DNA of 55,383 bases from Qipengyuania sp. (GCA_019745075.1 JAIETR010000037.1:1-55383); one strand, 5' to 3'. Shown: positions 35,738-44,969, counted from the first letter of the stretch. Numbers and translations: made by a program. The notes: generated from the sequence alone by a model not told the origin.

Positions 35738-37720
35738 TCAGGAAATGCTTGGTCCACTGCGCCCGCGACCGAAGCTCCAGCTGATCCCGTTACCGCGTAT
35801 GATCCCGGCAACGGTCTTGCCGACGTGGCGATCGAGCACCGGCCGCCACGGAACCAGCGTGAACTCTCGCGACCTTTCAATGAGCGCGAGGCGCCCACTA
35901 ATCGTGTCGACAGGCCGACGGTAAATGCCGCTCACGGCGGCGCCCGTCGTGCTTTCGGCGAATTGCAGGCCAAGCTCGCGCGATAGCTGCGCGCCGACGC
36001 GCACGAGCTCGCGGCGTTGCAGGTCAGCGAGCATGCCCGGCCGATAAACGACGCCGCCACCGGATTCCTCGGCGAAACCTTGCGCGATCAGCCATTGCCG
36101 CCGTCGCGACTGCGCCTCACGCGCGGCGTGACCGAACCCGGCGTCGCGCAACGGCTCGGCATTCTCGGCTACAAGCTCGCGATCGAGCCAGGTTGCGGCG
36201 TCGGAATCGACCAGCTTTTCCAGTGGTTGCGGCGACAACGTCCCGATCGCTACCGGCCGGTCTTTGGCGCGCGCGGCTTCGTAGGCGGCAGCGCGATCAA
36301 GGTGATCGGGCGCGACGGTCCATGTGCCGTCCGCCTCGCGCGTCGCGCCGCCGGTCAGCCGCCGCATCGCCTCCAAACGGCGGATATGAGTCTCGGCGAA
36401 CGCTTCGGTCGCCGACGGATCATGGCGAAGATGAGCATCGACGTCGTATCGACCGCCGTTGGCGGCGGCCACCGCGGCAACGGTACGATCAACCTCCCGC
36501 ACGCCGATCGCGACCGGCTCGATCCGGACGATCGCGCCATTCGCTTGGGCTTCGACATTCTCGCCCTTGCCGATCTCGACATAGTGGGTGCGCCCGTCGG
36601 TGGCCTCGACCAACAGATAGTGGCGGTCATTGAGCTCGTCGGACAGGCCGCGTTCGATCACGCGGCCGACCAGCGGCCGGGCCTCGTGCGCGGCGGGATC
36701 GTAGATCGCCTGATCCGCAAGCGCCGGCGCCTGCCCTCGTGCGGTGAACGCGCGTTGCATAGTGCGGATGATGTCGCCGCGCTCGCCCAAGCGTTTCAAG
36801 GTGTCGGCGAGGTCGGGCGCGAGCCGCCAGGTCGATGCACCAAACTGATTGGCAAGCCCGAGCCGTTCGAGCTTGCGCAGCCGCCCCATCCGCACCGTCT
36901 GGTCGAACGCGTCCCGCACCGCCGAGCTGACGAGCTGCCCGGCATCGGCATCGCGCAGCAACGCGCGGTCGATGCTGGTGAGCCGCTCCTGCTCGACTTC
37001 ACCGCGCAATCTTTCCTGAATGGCGTCGGTGGTGCGTGGCCCGAGATCGAGATCGACCAGCTCGGCGGCGCGCTCGCGCATCCCCTGGGTGATGTATTCG
37101 CGAGCGATGATCAGATCCTTGCCGCGCTCGTCCTTGCCGCGAAGGATGATGTGGGTGTGCGGGTGGCCGGTGTTGAAATGGTCGACCGCTACCCAATCGA
37201 GCTTCGTGCCTAAGTCTTCTTCCATCCGCGCCATCAGCCGACGCGTCAGCGGTTTCAGGTCGTCATATTCAGCGCCGTCCTCGGCCGAGACGATGAAGCG
37301 GAACTGGTGGCGGTCGCCCTCCGCTTTTTCGAGAAACGCCTTGCCATCGACCTTATCAGTGTCCGCCCCATAAAGCTGGCCGCGTCCGCCATCGCGGGTC
37401 GTGCCGTCGCGCTCGACATAGCGCATGTGCGCGCGCGCCGCCGCGAAACCTTTCCCGGCGAGCTTCACGATCCGCGATTTAATGATTACGCGGCGGGCGC
37501 GTAAAGCGGCATAACGGTCGCGGCTGCCTAGCACGCGGCCAACGCCCGAGCCGCGTCCGATCCGGCTACCGTCGAACCGGCTATGCCGCGCTCGCAAGGC
37601 TGCGCCGCCGCGGGCAAGATTCGCGGCGGCGAGGACGCGGTGAAGAAACTTCTTCCTCTTCTTGCTGCCCTTGGCTCGCATCCGCCCCAGGCGGGGCTCG
37701 AAATCGTCGTCGCTGCTCAT
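35738..37720 (-). CDS. DUF3363-type relaxase (VirD2/TraI-like)
   Basis: 660 residues from the ATG at 37720. It should nick one strand at oriT and stay bound to the 5' end. The metal-binding HUH-like cluster is VDHFNTGHPHTHIILRG (H181, H186, H188, H190). A Tyr in AAARAHMRYVERDG (Y101) is a candidate nucleophile. The C-terminal region (about 250-620) is the DUF3363 part; the N-terminal 60 residues are basic. The gene-free DNA upstream is the first place to seek oriT. Confidence 0.88.
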   Translation of the reverse strand: MSSDDDFEPRLGRMRAKGSKKRKKFLHRVLAAANLARGGAALRARHSRFDGSRIGRGSGVGRVLGSRDRYAALRARRVIIKSRIVKLAGKGFAAARAHMRYVERDGTTRDGGRGQLYGADTDKVDGKAFLEKAEGDRHQFRFIVSAEDGAEYDDLKPLTRRLMARMEEDLGTKLDWVAVDHFNTGHPHTHIILRGKDERGKDLIIAREYITQGMRERAAELVDLDLGPRTTDAIQERLRGEVEQERLTSIDRALLRDADAGQLVSSAVRDAFDQTVRMGRLRKLERLGLANQFGASTWRLAPDLADTLKRLGERGDIIRTMQRAFTARGQAPALADQAIYDPAAHEARPLVGRVIERGLSDELNDRHYLLVEATDGRTHYVEIGKGENVEAQANGAIVRIEPVAIGVREVDRTVAAVAAANGGRYDVDAHLRHDPSATEAFAETHIRRLEAMRRLTGGATREADGTWTVAPDHLDRAAAYEAARAKDRPVAIGTLSPQPLEKLVDSDAATWLDRELVAENAEPLRDAGFGHAAREAQSRRRQWLIAQGFAEESGGGVVYRPGMLADLQRRELVRVGAQLSRELGLQFAESTTGAAVSGIYRRPVDTISGRLALIERSREFTLVPWRPVLDRHVGKTVAGIIRGNGISWSFGRGRSGPSIS

Positions 37721-38066
37721 GTCCGACACCGAAATTATGGAACGAGCGGCGAGCATGACTCGGCCGCTGACCGCTGAAAACCAGTGCTAAAATTGTCGAG
37801 GATTTCCGCGGCACCCAGGTATCAATGGTGCCACCTCTGGTGCAGTAGTGTCGGCCAGTCCGCCGAAGGCGGAAGAAAAACGATGTGCAGACAACAGCTT
37901 ATGGCGACGGGCCGCAGGACCGGCACCATTGCTTCATCTTGCCTTACGCTGCCTCCCCCTCAAACAGCCCTCCCAACCCACTCCAGACCCGGCCTCCCAG
38001 GGCGAGCCGAGGCAAAAAAGGGAGCGACGCCCGTGTCCGAGCGCCGCTCTTCGATTTCCGTGCCAG
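37721..38066. other. Gene-free stretch upstream of the relaxase; oriT candidate
   Basis: No coding region is supported here. It contains a long-range 9-bp inverted repeat (AATGGTGCC at about 37825 with GGCACCATT at about 37921), the tandem TGGTGC motif near 37827-37846 and a pyrimidine-rich tract around 37960-37990. Being next to the relaxase, it could hold oriT and the relaxase promoter, but I see no match to a known nic site. Confidence 0.35.
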
Positions 38067-38447
38067 TTATGCGTCGGCAAATGCTGCCCGAGCCTCCCGC
38101 TCGCGCCGGAAATCGCGCTTGCCCATCATGCCGTGGGCATTGCCGTCACCATCGACGATCATCACCGCGACGAACCATCTGCCATCAAGAATGCCGATGA
38201 TCCTGACCCGATCGAGCTCGAAATCATCCTCGTCCTCGCCCTCGATCGCGCCGATATATACGCCGATCCAGCGTTCCTGAACCCGCGCATCCCAGTGAAA
38301 ATCGACCTCCTCGGCCATTAGAAACCGATGCGCCAATGCCTCCCCGGCATCGCGTCCGAACTCCATCTCCAGCCCGGAAACCAGCGCCGCCATCACGCGA
38401 TCCGACACCACGCCGACGCTCTGAATCATGCCCACGAGAACCTCCAT
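38067..38447 (-). CDS. Hypothetical protein of the ICE
   Basis: 126 residues from the ATG at 38447, with GAGGA about 8 bases upstream; a longer version to 38465 is possible. The N-terminal part is helical (MEVLVGMIQSVGVVSDRVMAALVSGLEMEFG), the middle has VDFHWDARVQERWIGVYIGAIEGEDEDDFELDR and a beta-like RWFVAVMIVDGDGNAHGMMG region. No known family is recognised. It lies between the relaxase and thermonuclease genes, so it may belong to the mobilisation module. Confidence 0.6.
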   Translation of the reverse strand: MEVLVGMIQSVGVVSDRVMAALVSGLEMEFGRDAGEALAHRFLMAEEVDFHWDARVQERWIGVYIGAIEGEDEDDFELDRVRIIGILDGRWFVAVMIVDGDGNAHGMMGKRDFRREREARAAFADA

Positions 38448-38750
38448 CGCTTGCGTCCTCACCATCGAGAACGACGTCTCGACGATGGTCGGCGGAGCGG
38501 CTGTCAGGGCTGCCGGAGGCACCGCGAAGCGGCGGCGGAGGAACCGATTTTGTTGCGCTGGGAACGAACAAACGCGCGCGCGAAGCGCGCTCACCTTCGC
38601 GGCAAAATTGGAGGGGCCGCCGGCCTTGCACGGCCGCTCCGGCGGCCGTCATGCTGGGCCTTGCCGAGACGAGCCCCCTCCATCCCGTGGGTATTGCCGG
38701 CCGGTCCAAGCGCCCTCGACCGTGATGACGGCGATGCGGTAACGAAAGGC
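38448..38750. other. Divergent intergenic region with hairpins
   Basis: It separates the minus-strand hypothetical gene from the plus-strand thermonuclease gene and must hold both promoters. A GCGCGCGAAGCGCGC-type hairpin (about 38573-38590) and a perfect 9-bp stem (38615-38623 with 38639-38647, GGCCGCCGG) are visible. No gene is supported. Confidence 0.4.
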
Positions 38751-39188
38751 ATGAGCGTGACGCACCAAAGACGAAAGCGCCTCGCCGCGCGCGTGGCTGG
38801 TCCGATCGCCGCCCTTCTGCTGGCGGCTGCACCGGCCTTGGCGGGTGCAGCAACGGGCAAAGTCGCGTGGGTGGCGGACGGCGATACTTTCCGCCTCGAA
38901 AGCGGCGAACGCATCCGCATCTCGGGCATCGATTCACCCGAGACCCAGCCTGGTCAGGCGAAATGCCAGCGCGAGCTTGTGTTTGGGGCAGCGGCGCGTG
39001 ACCGCGCCCGAGCACTGCTGACGGGTCGCGTGGTGACCGTCACGCGGCTCGACCGCAGCTACCGCCGCACGGTGGCGCAGGTCGCGCTCGACGGGCGCGA
39101 TCTCGCCGCCACGCTGGTCAGCATGGGCGTCGCGCGGTGGTGGCCGCGCGGACGCCCGCGCCCCGATTGGTGCGGCGTCAGCCGTTGA
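38751..39188 (+). CDS. Exported thermonuclease-family (SNase-like) protein
   Basis: A 145-residue protein with a signal peptide (residues about 9-35, ending AGAA). The mature part is an SNase-like OB fold: VADGDTFRLESGERIRISGIDSPETQ has the metal-binding Asp residues, the first catalytic Arg and the Glu (SPE). A second Arg comes from LDRSYRRTVAQV. Such nucleases are frequent near relaxase genes of ICEs and may help remodel the envelope or degrade competing DNA; its real role is unknown. The end overlaps the opposite gene by 11 bases. Confidence 0.85.
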   Translation: MSVTHQRRKRLAARVAGPIAALLLAAAPALAGAATGKVAWVADGDTFRLESGERIRISGIDSPETQPGQAKCQRELVFGAAARDRARALLTGRVVTVTRLDRSYRRTVAQVALDGRDLAATLVSMGVARWWPRGRPRPDWCGVSR

Positions 39189-39621
39189 CGATCAGCGGTG
39201 GAACGGCGAAGTCGGCCGCGTCGAAATTGGCGATGATCGCCTCGTAGGAGCCGAGCGCCTCGGCGGTATTCCGCCCGATTCTTACGTCATCGTCGTTGCT
39301 CGCGCCGTAGGATTGCGGCTCGCCATCGCCGGTGAACACGACGCGCTCGGGATCCCATTGGCCGGGATAGGCGTCCGACCAGCGCGCGAAGGGCAAGCGC
39401 CGCTCGACGCAAAACGCCTCTAGTTGCTCGAAGCGGCCCCATGCGACCTCGTGCGCGCAGAGCCGCAGCGGCTCACCTTCCTCGCGGTCGTGCGGCTCGA
39501 AAGGCGCGCCGTCCCATTCGATTGACAGGCCCTCGTCCGCGATGATCGCGGAAAAATCGGCATAGACGGCGGCGGTGATCGCGCCGCCGATGATGATGGA
39601 TGCTGACACGCGGTCGGCCAT
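39178..39621 (-). CDS. Hypothetical ICE protein
   Basis: 147 residues from the ATG at 39621, supported by AGGAG 7 bases upstream. An N-terminal hydrophobic stretch (SIIIGGAITAAVYADFSAII) may be a strand rather than an anchor; the rest is acidic, with WGRFEQLEAFCVERRLPFARWSDAYPGQWDPERVVF. No family is recognised, though similar proteins sit next to parB-like genes in related elements. It follows the ParB-like gene on the same strand. Confidence 0.65.
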   Translation of the reverse strand: MADRVSASIIIGGAITAAVYADFSAIIADEGLSIEWDGAPFEPHDREEGEPLRLCAHEVAWGRFEQLEAFCVERRLPFARWSDAYPGQWDPERVVFTGDGEPQSYGASNDDDVRIGRNTAEALGSYEAIIANFDAADFAVPPLIVNG

Positions 39622-39706
39622 GATTCTTCTCCTTAAGAAACGCCGCGCCGCGCAAGCGGCGCTGTCGAAAAAGACGGGGCGGCGGTCGCCCGCCGCCCCG
39701 TCCGTT

Positions 39707-41515
39707 TCAGGCCGCGAGCGGCATCGGCTCACAGTCCGGCGCGGGCTGTGGCGCGGGCAGCGCCAGCACCCTGCCGGGCGCGGTCGGGTCAGGCTCGTCG
39801 TCGGCGGGCCGCGCCGCGACGACCTTGGCGTGGGCCTTGACCGTGCCGACGCCGCCACGGGTCGTGTAGGCGGATGGCGGAAACGCCATCCATTTGGGCA
39901 CCCATCCGTCCACCTTGGCGCGGCCATTCTCGCCCGCCAGATGGTCGCGGACGATGCGCTTCAAGGTCTTGCCCTTCTCCTTGGCGTTGGCTTGGGCGAC
40001 GGGTTCGCCCGCCACCTCCGCAACGATGCGGGTCAGCACGTCGCGGTCGCGCAGCAACTCGAAGAACGCGCCGTCGGCCTGCCAGTAGCGGGCCATATCG
40101 ACGCCGATCTCCAAGCCGACCGCCTCGACGGCGGCGCTGCCAGCGGCCAGCGTCTCGCCGATGACGATCACGATCACGTCGCCAACGGCGCGATCGGGAA
40201 GGTCGAGCAAGCGCAGGAACACGCCCGCCAAACCGTAGTCGTCGCCGTTGCCGCCGGTCACGGTCGGTTCCTCGGCCGAAAAGCCGAGAACGGCCAGCAC
40301 CGCGCGCCGCTGCTCATCGAAGTCGGCCTCCCCCCGGCACGTCTCGACACTCTCGCGCACCTCGTCGTTCCGGGTCGTCTGCGGTTCGGGCTTCACGGTC
40401 CACAGATGCGAGCCGACGATGGCATGGGCGACCATCAAGCGCAGCGCGACCTTGGGATGGCGTGTCAGCGCGGCGCGAACGGCGGCGTGGCGATGCAGGT
40501 CGATATAGGTCTGCATCGTGCTCGTCACCTCGGGCCGGGCGGGCTTGAACCCCGTCTCCGGCGCCTCGTCGCGTTGCAGCCGCTTGGCCTCCTTCGAGGT
40601 CAGATAGCCCTCGTGGAACGTCACCTCGCCGCTGGCGCGCACGTCGATATAGACGCGCCCGCCCTTGCGCTTCGGAGCCTTGGTGAACTCATAGACGTGG
40701 AAATAGGTGTCGGGCGCGACGATCACCACGTCGCTCCATCCGGCATCCAGATACGCCTCCTTCCTCGTGTCGATCACCGCTTCTTGCGCGGCCCAGAACG
40801 CATCGCTGTCGGCGAAATACTGCTCCTTGCCGAACAGGTCGCCGACGATCTGGCCCTTGTAATCGGCAAGCTCGAACAGCGCCTTGTCGGTGCTGATCTC
40901 CTGCCCGCCGAACAGCCACGCCTTTAATTGCCGCCCGGTGGGGACATAGGCGTCGGGGTCGTCGAACAGCGCCAGCCATGCGCGCTGCTGGCTCTTGCTC
41001 GCCAAGGTCAGGTGGCGGACGGTCGCGCCGTCGATCTTCTCCTTGCGGTAAAGATCGCGGATTCGCGGCAGCAGATTGCCGAGCGCCAGGACGCGCCGCA
41101 CCATCATGTCGGGCAGCCCGAAGGTCGCCGAAATGTCCTCGATGCTGCGGCCTTCCTTGGCGAGACGGACGAAGTTTTCCCATTGGGTCACTTCGTCGGC
41201 GTCGAGCCGCGCCATATTTTCGATCATCGACGCCTCGATGGCGTCGGCGTCGTCGCCTTCCTCAAGGATAGCGCAGGGCAGCGGTTCGGCCTCGCCCTTC
41301 TCCTCCGCGACGATCTTCGCGGCGGTGAAGCGGCGCGCGCCCGCGACGATCTCGAACGCGTCGGGTCCGCAGTTGGCGCGGACGATCAACGGAACGAGGA
41401 TGCCGCGCTTGCGGACGGTCGGAAGAATGTCGGACACGTCCGGGGCCTTCTTCGCGTAGCGCATATTGGCCTTGCTGACCGACAGCTTGCCAAGTTCGAT
41501 AAAGTCGAGTTTCAT
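39707..41515 (-). CDS. ParB/RepB/Spo0J-family partition-like protein
   Basis: 602 residues from the ATG at 41515 (GGAG 8 bases upstream). The N-terminal ParB domain has IVAGARRFTAAKIV, the box that binds CTP in the family, and IEASMIENMARLDADEVTQW; the helix-turn-helix follows with SIEDISATFGLPDMMVRRVLAL. The last 300 residues are specific to this ICE-borne subfamily. No ParA lies nearby, so rather than partition it may regulate, stabilise the excised circle, or act in transfer. Confidence 0.9.
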   Translation of the reverse strand: MKLDFIELGKLSVSKANMRYAKKAPDVSDILPTVRKRGILVPLIVRANCGPDAFEIVAGARRFTAAKIVAEEKGEAEPLPCAILEEGDDADAIEASMIENMARLDADEVTQWENFVRLAKEGRSIEDISATFGLPDMMVRRVLALGNLLPRIRDLYRKEKIDGATVRHLTLASKSQQRAWLALFDDPDAYVPTGRQLKAWLFGGQEISTDKALFELADYKGQIVGDLFGKEQYFADSDAFWAAQEAVIDTRKEAYLDAGWSDVVIVAPDTYFHVYEFTKAPKRKGGRVYIDVRASGEVTFHEGYLTSKEAKRLQRDEAPETGFKPARPEVTSTMQTYIDLHRHAAVRAALTRHPKVALRLMVAHAIVGSHLWTVKPEPQTTRNDEVRESVETCRGEADFDEQRRAVLAVLGFSAEEPTVTGGNGDDYGLAGVFLRLLDLPDRAVGDVIVIVIGETLAAGSAAVEAVGLEIGVDMARYWQADGAFFELLRDRDVLTRIVAEVAGEPVAQANAKEKGKTLKRIVRDHLAGENGRAKVDGWVPKWMAFPPSAYTTRGGVGTVKAHAKVVAARPADDEPDPTAPGRVLALPAPQPAPDCEPMPLAA

Positions 41516-41639
41516 TACACACACTCCTTCGGGAGTGCCGGTCCGTCGTTTCTTTCCGGGAGTGGCGGACCGGCTACTCGGCGGCGAAACGCGCCGCTAC
41601 GTCATCCGCCGGGTGGCGGAAGTTGGTGGCGGCGGGCGA

Positions 41640-42587
41640 TCATGCGGCCCGCCTTTCGTCGTGCAATTCGACCTGCGCGCGGTGGCGCGCGAGCAACCAG
41701 TCGGCGGCCTTGGTCGCGGCGCTGGCGGCGCGGAAGATCGCGCGATTGTCCTCGCGCAAGACCTCGAGCCACGATGCCAGGTAATCGGCATGGCGCACGG
41801 TCGGCTGGATGCCGAGCGCGGCGCACAGGAACGCGCTGCCCATTTCGGCTATCAGTTCCTCGCGGGCGTAGTCCTTGCTGCCAAAGCCGTTCTCGACCTT
41901 TCGAGCGAGCCGCGACGGGTGGCCGGTGGCGTGGGTCAGCTCGTGAAGCGCAGTGCGGTAATAGTTGATCTGCTCGAAGAACGCGGGTTGCGGCGGCACC
42001 TGCACGAAGTCCTGCGACGGCACATAGAACGCCCGGTCGCCGCCTATGCGGAAGTCCACGCCCGATGCGGCGATCACGCTTTCGGCGACGGGCACGATCT
42101 CGCGGTCGGGAAGCGGCGCGGGGTCGGCGGCAAGGCCGGGGCGCAAGCCTTCGCACTGCGCGACGTTGAACACGGTGAAGCGTTTGAGAAACGGCACGGC
42201 CTTGGCCTCGTCGCCGGTCTGGCGGGCGCGCTCTTTCTCGCGCTCGGGGGTGAAGCGGTCGGCATAGACCACGGTCGTGCCGCGTTCGCCCTTGCGGACG
42301 CTGCCGCCCGCCTCCAACGCTTGCCGGAAGGTTAGCCACGATTGCGAGGGATGGCCATGCTCGATGACCGCGCCCCACAGGATTAGGACGTTCACGCCGC
42401 TGTAGCAGCGCGCGGTAAGCGCGTTGCGGGGAAGGCTCGGATTGACGCTCCCGGTGCGGCCCCAAGGCTGCACCCAGGGCAAGCGCCCTTCCTCAAGCTC
42501 GGCGATGATCTTGGCGGTCACTTCGGCGTAAATGTCACGCGACGGTTCACCGCCCCGCGCACGGCGCGCGGTCGTTCCCTTCGTCAT
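41640..42587 (-). CDS. ardC: ArdC-family antirestriction protein
   Basis: A 315-residue protein. The N-terminal ssDNA-binding domain (DUF1738) has LPWVQPWGRTGSVNPSLPRNALTARCYSGVN, and the C-terminal zinc peptidase-like domain has ALHELTHATGHPSRL (H215, E216, H219) followed by AREELIAEMGSAFLC with the third ligand. ArdC proteins protect incoming ssDNA or dsDNA from restriction in the new host. It is probably transcribed with the DUF736 gene upstream. Confidence 0.92.
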   Translation of the reverse strand: MTKGTTARRARGGEPSRDIYAEVTAKIIAELEEGRLPWVQPWGRTGSVNPSLPRNALTARCYSGVNVLILWGAVIEHGHPSQSWLTFRQALEAGGSVRKGERGTTVVYADRFTPEREKERARQTGDEAKAVPFLKRFTVFNVAQCEGLRPGLAADPAPLPDREIVPVAESVIAASGVDFRIGGDRAFYVPSQDFVQVPPQPAFFEQINYYRTALHELTHATGHPSRLARKVENGFGSKDYAREELIAEMGSAFLCAALGIQPTVRHADYLASWLEVLREDNRAIFRAASAATKAADWLLARHRAQVELHDERRAA

Positions 42588-42652
42588 GGCGAAGGCTCCT
42601 CCGATTGTAGGCGACTATCGGGGGAGCGGGTGAACGCTCCCCCTCAAGTCAG

Positions 42653-43073
42653 TCACGCGTCCTCCAGCTCGCGGCTGAAAGCGCGGTCGTAGTCGCGGGT
42701 CTGATCGTCATCCTCGGGGATGGCGACCTCCCGCGCGCCGCCCTGCTGTCGCTGCGGCAGCTTGCGGAACGACGTTCCACACGTCGGCGTTCTGGCGCGA
42801 GCGGAACAGGCGGATGGGGACGTAGCCCGACGCGCCGCTCTGGATGTAGCCACCGAAATAGATTTCGCCGGTCTCCTTGGCGCTGCGCTCCCAAAGCGAG
42901 CCGAGGCGGACGGGGCGCCCGCGCGGGCTCTTGGTCGTCAGATTGAAGGCGGGTGCGCGCTCATGGGTCGATGCCACCTTGTCGAGAAAGACGTTCTCGA
43001 AGTCGAAGGTCGCTTCGGCGATGTAGCCGGTCACGCTGCCGTCTTGGTTGCGGGTCATTTCTCCGATGTTCAT
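42653..43073 (-). pseudogene. DUF736-family gene with a frameshift
   Basis: The frame starts at the ATG at 43073 (GGAG 8 bases upstream) and reads a DUF736-like protein, MNIGEMTRNQDGSVTGYIAE through RLFRSRQNADVWN, then leaves frame near 42768-42778. In another frame the text continues as SFRKLPQRQQGGAREVAIPE and ends ELEDA at 42653. One base change in length restores a protein of about 138 residues. A sequencing error, a genuine mutation or a recoding event are all possible. The break lies at a GGAAC-GTC-GTTCC palindrome. Confidence 0.7.
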
Positions 43074-43800
43074 GGTCGTTACTCCGTTTAGTCGGTTGCA
43101 GTCACGTCGCCGATCTCTACTTTGTTTCAATCGGTGACGGCTATACTTATACAAGACTTGGCAACCCGGCTCCATGTCATTGTTTTCTTGACAGATTTCC
43201 ATCGTGCCTGGTGAGTCCGAGCAACCTTGAGGGCCGCGACCAGCGGCCCAGCAAACACGAACGACGCATCGGCCGCGAGAAGCGGCCGATTCCATATCGA
43301 CAAGGAGAGGGAGCGAGCGTCGGCTCGCGTCCATCGCACCCGGAGCCGTCCTCGCAGGATCCCCAGGGACGTACGGGGCTCTTGGCCGGCAAGAGGCACG
43401 GGAGGGGTAGCGCAGCTTGGGCGTTGCGCGCCGGCGCTGCTCGAAGAGCAAACCAGCGCCGCCGGCGCGCAACGCCCTAGCGGAGCTTTCCCCGACGCAA
43501 CTCCTTGCCGGACGAAACCCGTGCGTCACGCCAGGGATGCTGGGAGACGGTGGAGGGGGCAGTGGACGCGTCTGGCGCACGTTCCTCATCGCGCGGTCCC
43601 CCGCGCGATTCCATAGCGTAGCTGCCCGCCAGGGGATCGTTGCCGGATGGGCGGGACGCCGAAGGCGGCCCGACGGAGCTTGGCGACGAAGGAACCCTCG
43701 CGCAGCAGAGCCCCGGTGCCGCGGCCGCAGGCCGTGGCAGGCGCCAATCACTTTGCCGCAACCAACGTCAAGGTTCGTCCAGCAAGAATTGCCCGTAAGT
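43074..43800. other. Gene-free, hairpin-rich stretch of the ICE
   Basis: No coding frame here looks real. At least six stem-loops occur: 43231-43249 (7 bp), 43269-43289 (8 bp; near-copy of the first, loops GACCA and GAGAA), 43313-43328 (6 bp), 43419-43477 (14 bp plus more around a bulge), 43588-43609 (9 bp, 4-base loop) and 43717-43739 (10 bp, one mismatch). Such density suggests single-stranded DNA folding, as at an oriT or a single-strand origin, but no nic site is recognised. Confidence 0.5.
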
Positions 43801-44412
43801 CTAGCGTTGGCGATCCCTACGGAGCATGATGAACATCCCGTTCGACGAGTCAGCATCGCCGATCGTCGGCGTGAGCTTCACCCCGTCTAAAGCGAAAAGG
43901 ATCGCGGCGACCGGCCGCTCCTCGGAGCGATGCACAGGCTTGGTCGATCCACCCGCGACGGTCGCCAAATAGGCGCGCGTTTCGCCGGGCAATGGCCGCC
44001 CTGAAGCGACATGCTCGGCGTAGCGCCCCGGCCCGGCATTGTAGGCGGCGAAGAGACCAGGATAGCCGAAGCGGTCATACATCAGCCGCAGGTAGAGCGC
44101 GCCGGCGAGGATGTTGTCGCGGGGATCGTGCGGATCGGAGCCTAGGCCCAGCCGCGCGCGCATCTCCGCCCAAGTGCCGGGCATAAGCTGCATGAGACCC
44201 ATCGCGCCTGCGTGGCTGATGGTCGGCCGGCCTCCGATCGTCGTCCGCCCGCCGCTCTCGGCGCGCATGACGCGCTCGATCCACTCGACCGGCACACCGA
44301 ACTGTGCCGAGGCTTCCTCGACATAAGCCCGCCAACGATCCACGTCGTCGGCGCTCGCCGGCGTTGCGACGAGCAGCGCGAGCGCCGCCGCGACGACCCT
44401 CAACGCCGCCAC
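43801..44412 (-). CDS. Lytic transglycosylase (VirB1-like)
   Basis: 203 residues from a GTG at 44412; a TTG at 44403 overlapping the traF stop (TTGA) is also possible. A signal peptide (about 1-21, ending ATPASA) leads to an SLT domain with the catalytic Glu in RVMRAESGG (E52), followed by SHAGAMGLMQLMPGTW and FAAYNAGPGRYAEH. It should open peptidoglycan for assembly of the transfer apparatus. It follows traF, as in the rdfS-traF-transglycosylase block of ICEMlSymR7A-like elements. Confidence 0.9.
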   Translation of the reverse strand: MAALRVVAAALALLVATPASADDVDRWRAYVEEASAQFGVPVEWIERVMRAESGGRTTIGGRPTISHAGAMGLMQLMPGTWAEMRARLGLGSDPHDPRDNILAGALYLRLMYDRFGYPGLFAAYNAGPGRYAEHVASGRPLPGETRAYLATVAGGSTKPVHRSEERPVAAILFALDGVKLTPTIGDADSSNGMFIMLRRDRQR

Positions 44413-44969
44413 AGAAGCCGCGCCGTGCCGATAATGTCGCCCCTCTCGGTCGGCCCAAAATAACGGCCATCGAACGAGTCCGGATGCTCCATCAGCAAGA
44501 GTAAGGCGCCGCGCCGGAGCGTCACGCAGCCGGTCCACCACGGCATGACGCGCCCGCGCGCGTCAGCAAAGCGCCGCGTCGCGATCCGTCGCCCATTCAC
44601 GAAAACGGCGCGATCGAAGGCGCACACGGCATCACCGGGCTCGGCCCGGACGCGCTTCACAAGCGGAACGTTGTCTGGGAGATAATGCCGGCGCGCCGCA
44701 AACATGCGGTAAGGTTCGGGCACGCGCGCGATCACCATGTCGCCGAGCTGCGGCGTCGCGCCAGGCGTGACCGCGTAAAGGCCGATCGCGGCACTGGCGC
44801 TGGCATTCCAGACCAGGCGGGGTTGCGGCGGCAACGCGGTCGTGGCGACGAGGCCCGCGCCGAGCAGGCCGATCGCTGCGGCGCGACGGCCCACCAGGCG
44901 GCGGCGCGCCTTGCACGCCCCGAGCGCGTCGCCAAACGCGAACAACGGCAAGTCGCGGCGCTCAATCAT
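44400..44969 (-). CDS. traF: S26-family conjugal peptidase TraF
   Basis: 189 residues from the ATG at 44969, with GGAGG 6 bases upstream. One membrane helix (about 30-48) is followed by the catalytic Ser in NASASAAIGLY (S59) and the Lys in PLVKRVRAEPGD (K105), then FGPTERGDIIGTARLLW. In RP4-type systems TraF cleaves and cyclises the TrbC pilin; trbC is at 29818. It overlaps the end of the RdfS-like gene. Confidence 0.92.
   Translation of the reverse strand: MIERRDLPLFAFGDALGACKARRRLVGRRAAAIGLLGAGLVATTALPPQPRLVWNASASAAIGLYAVTPGATPQLGDMVIARVPEPYRMFAARRHYLPDNVPLVKRVRAEPGDAVCAFDRAVFVNGRRIATRRFADARGRVMPWWTGCVTLRRGALLLLMEHPDSFDGRYFGPTERGDIIGTARLLWRR

Noticed and set aside
37848..38321. 157-codon plus-strand frame upstream of the relaxase
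   Set aside because: It overlaps the better supported minus-strand gene at 38067-38447, and its composition (Pro/Ser/Arg-rich start) is not protein-like.
43227..43890. Plus- and minus-strand open frames in the hairpin-rich stretch
   Set aside because: No ribosome-binding sites or domains; their composition reflects the palindromes.
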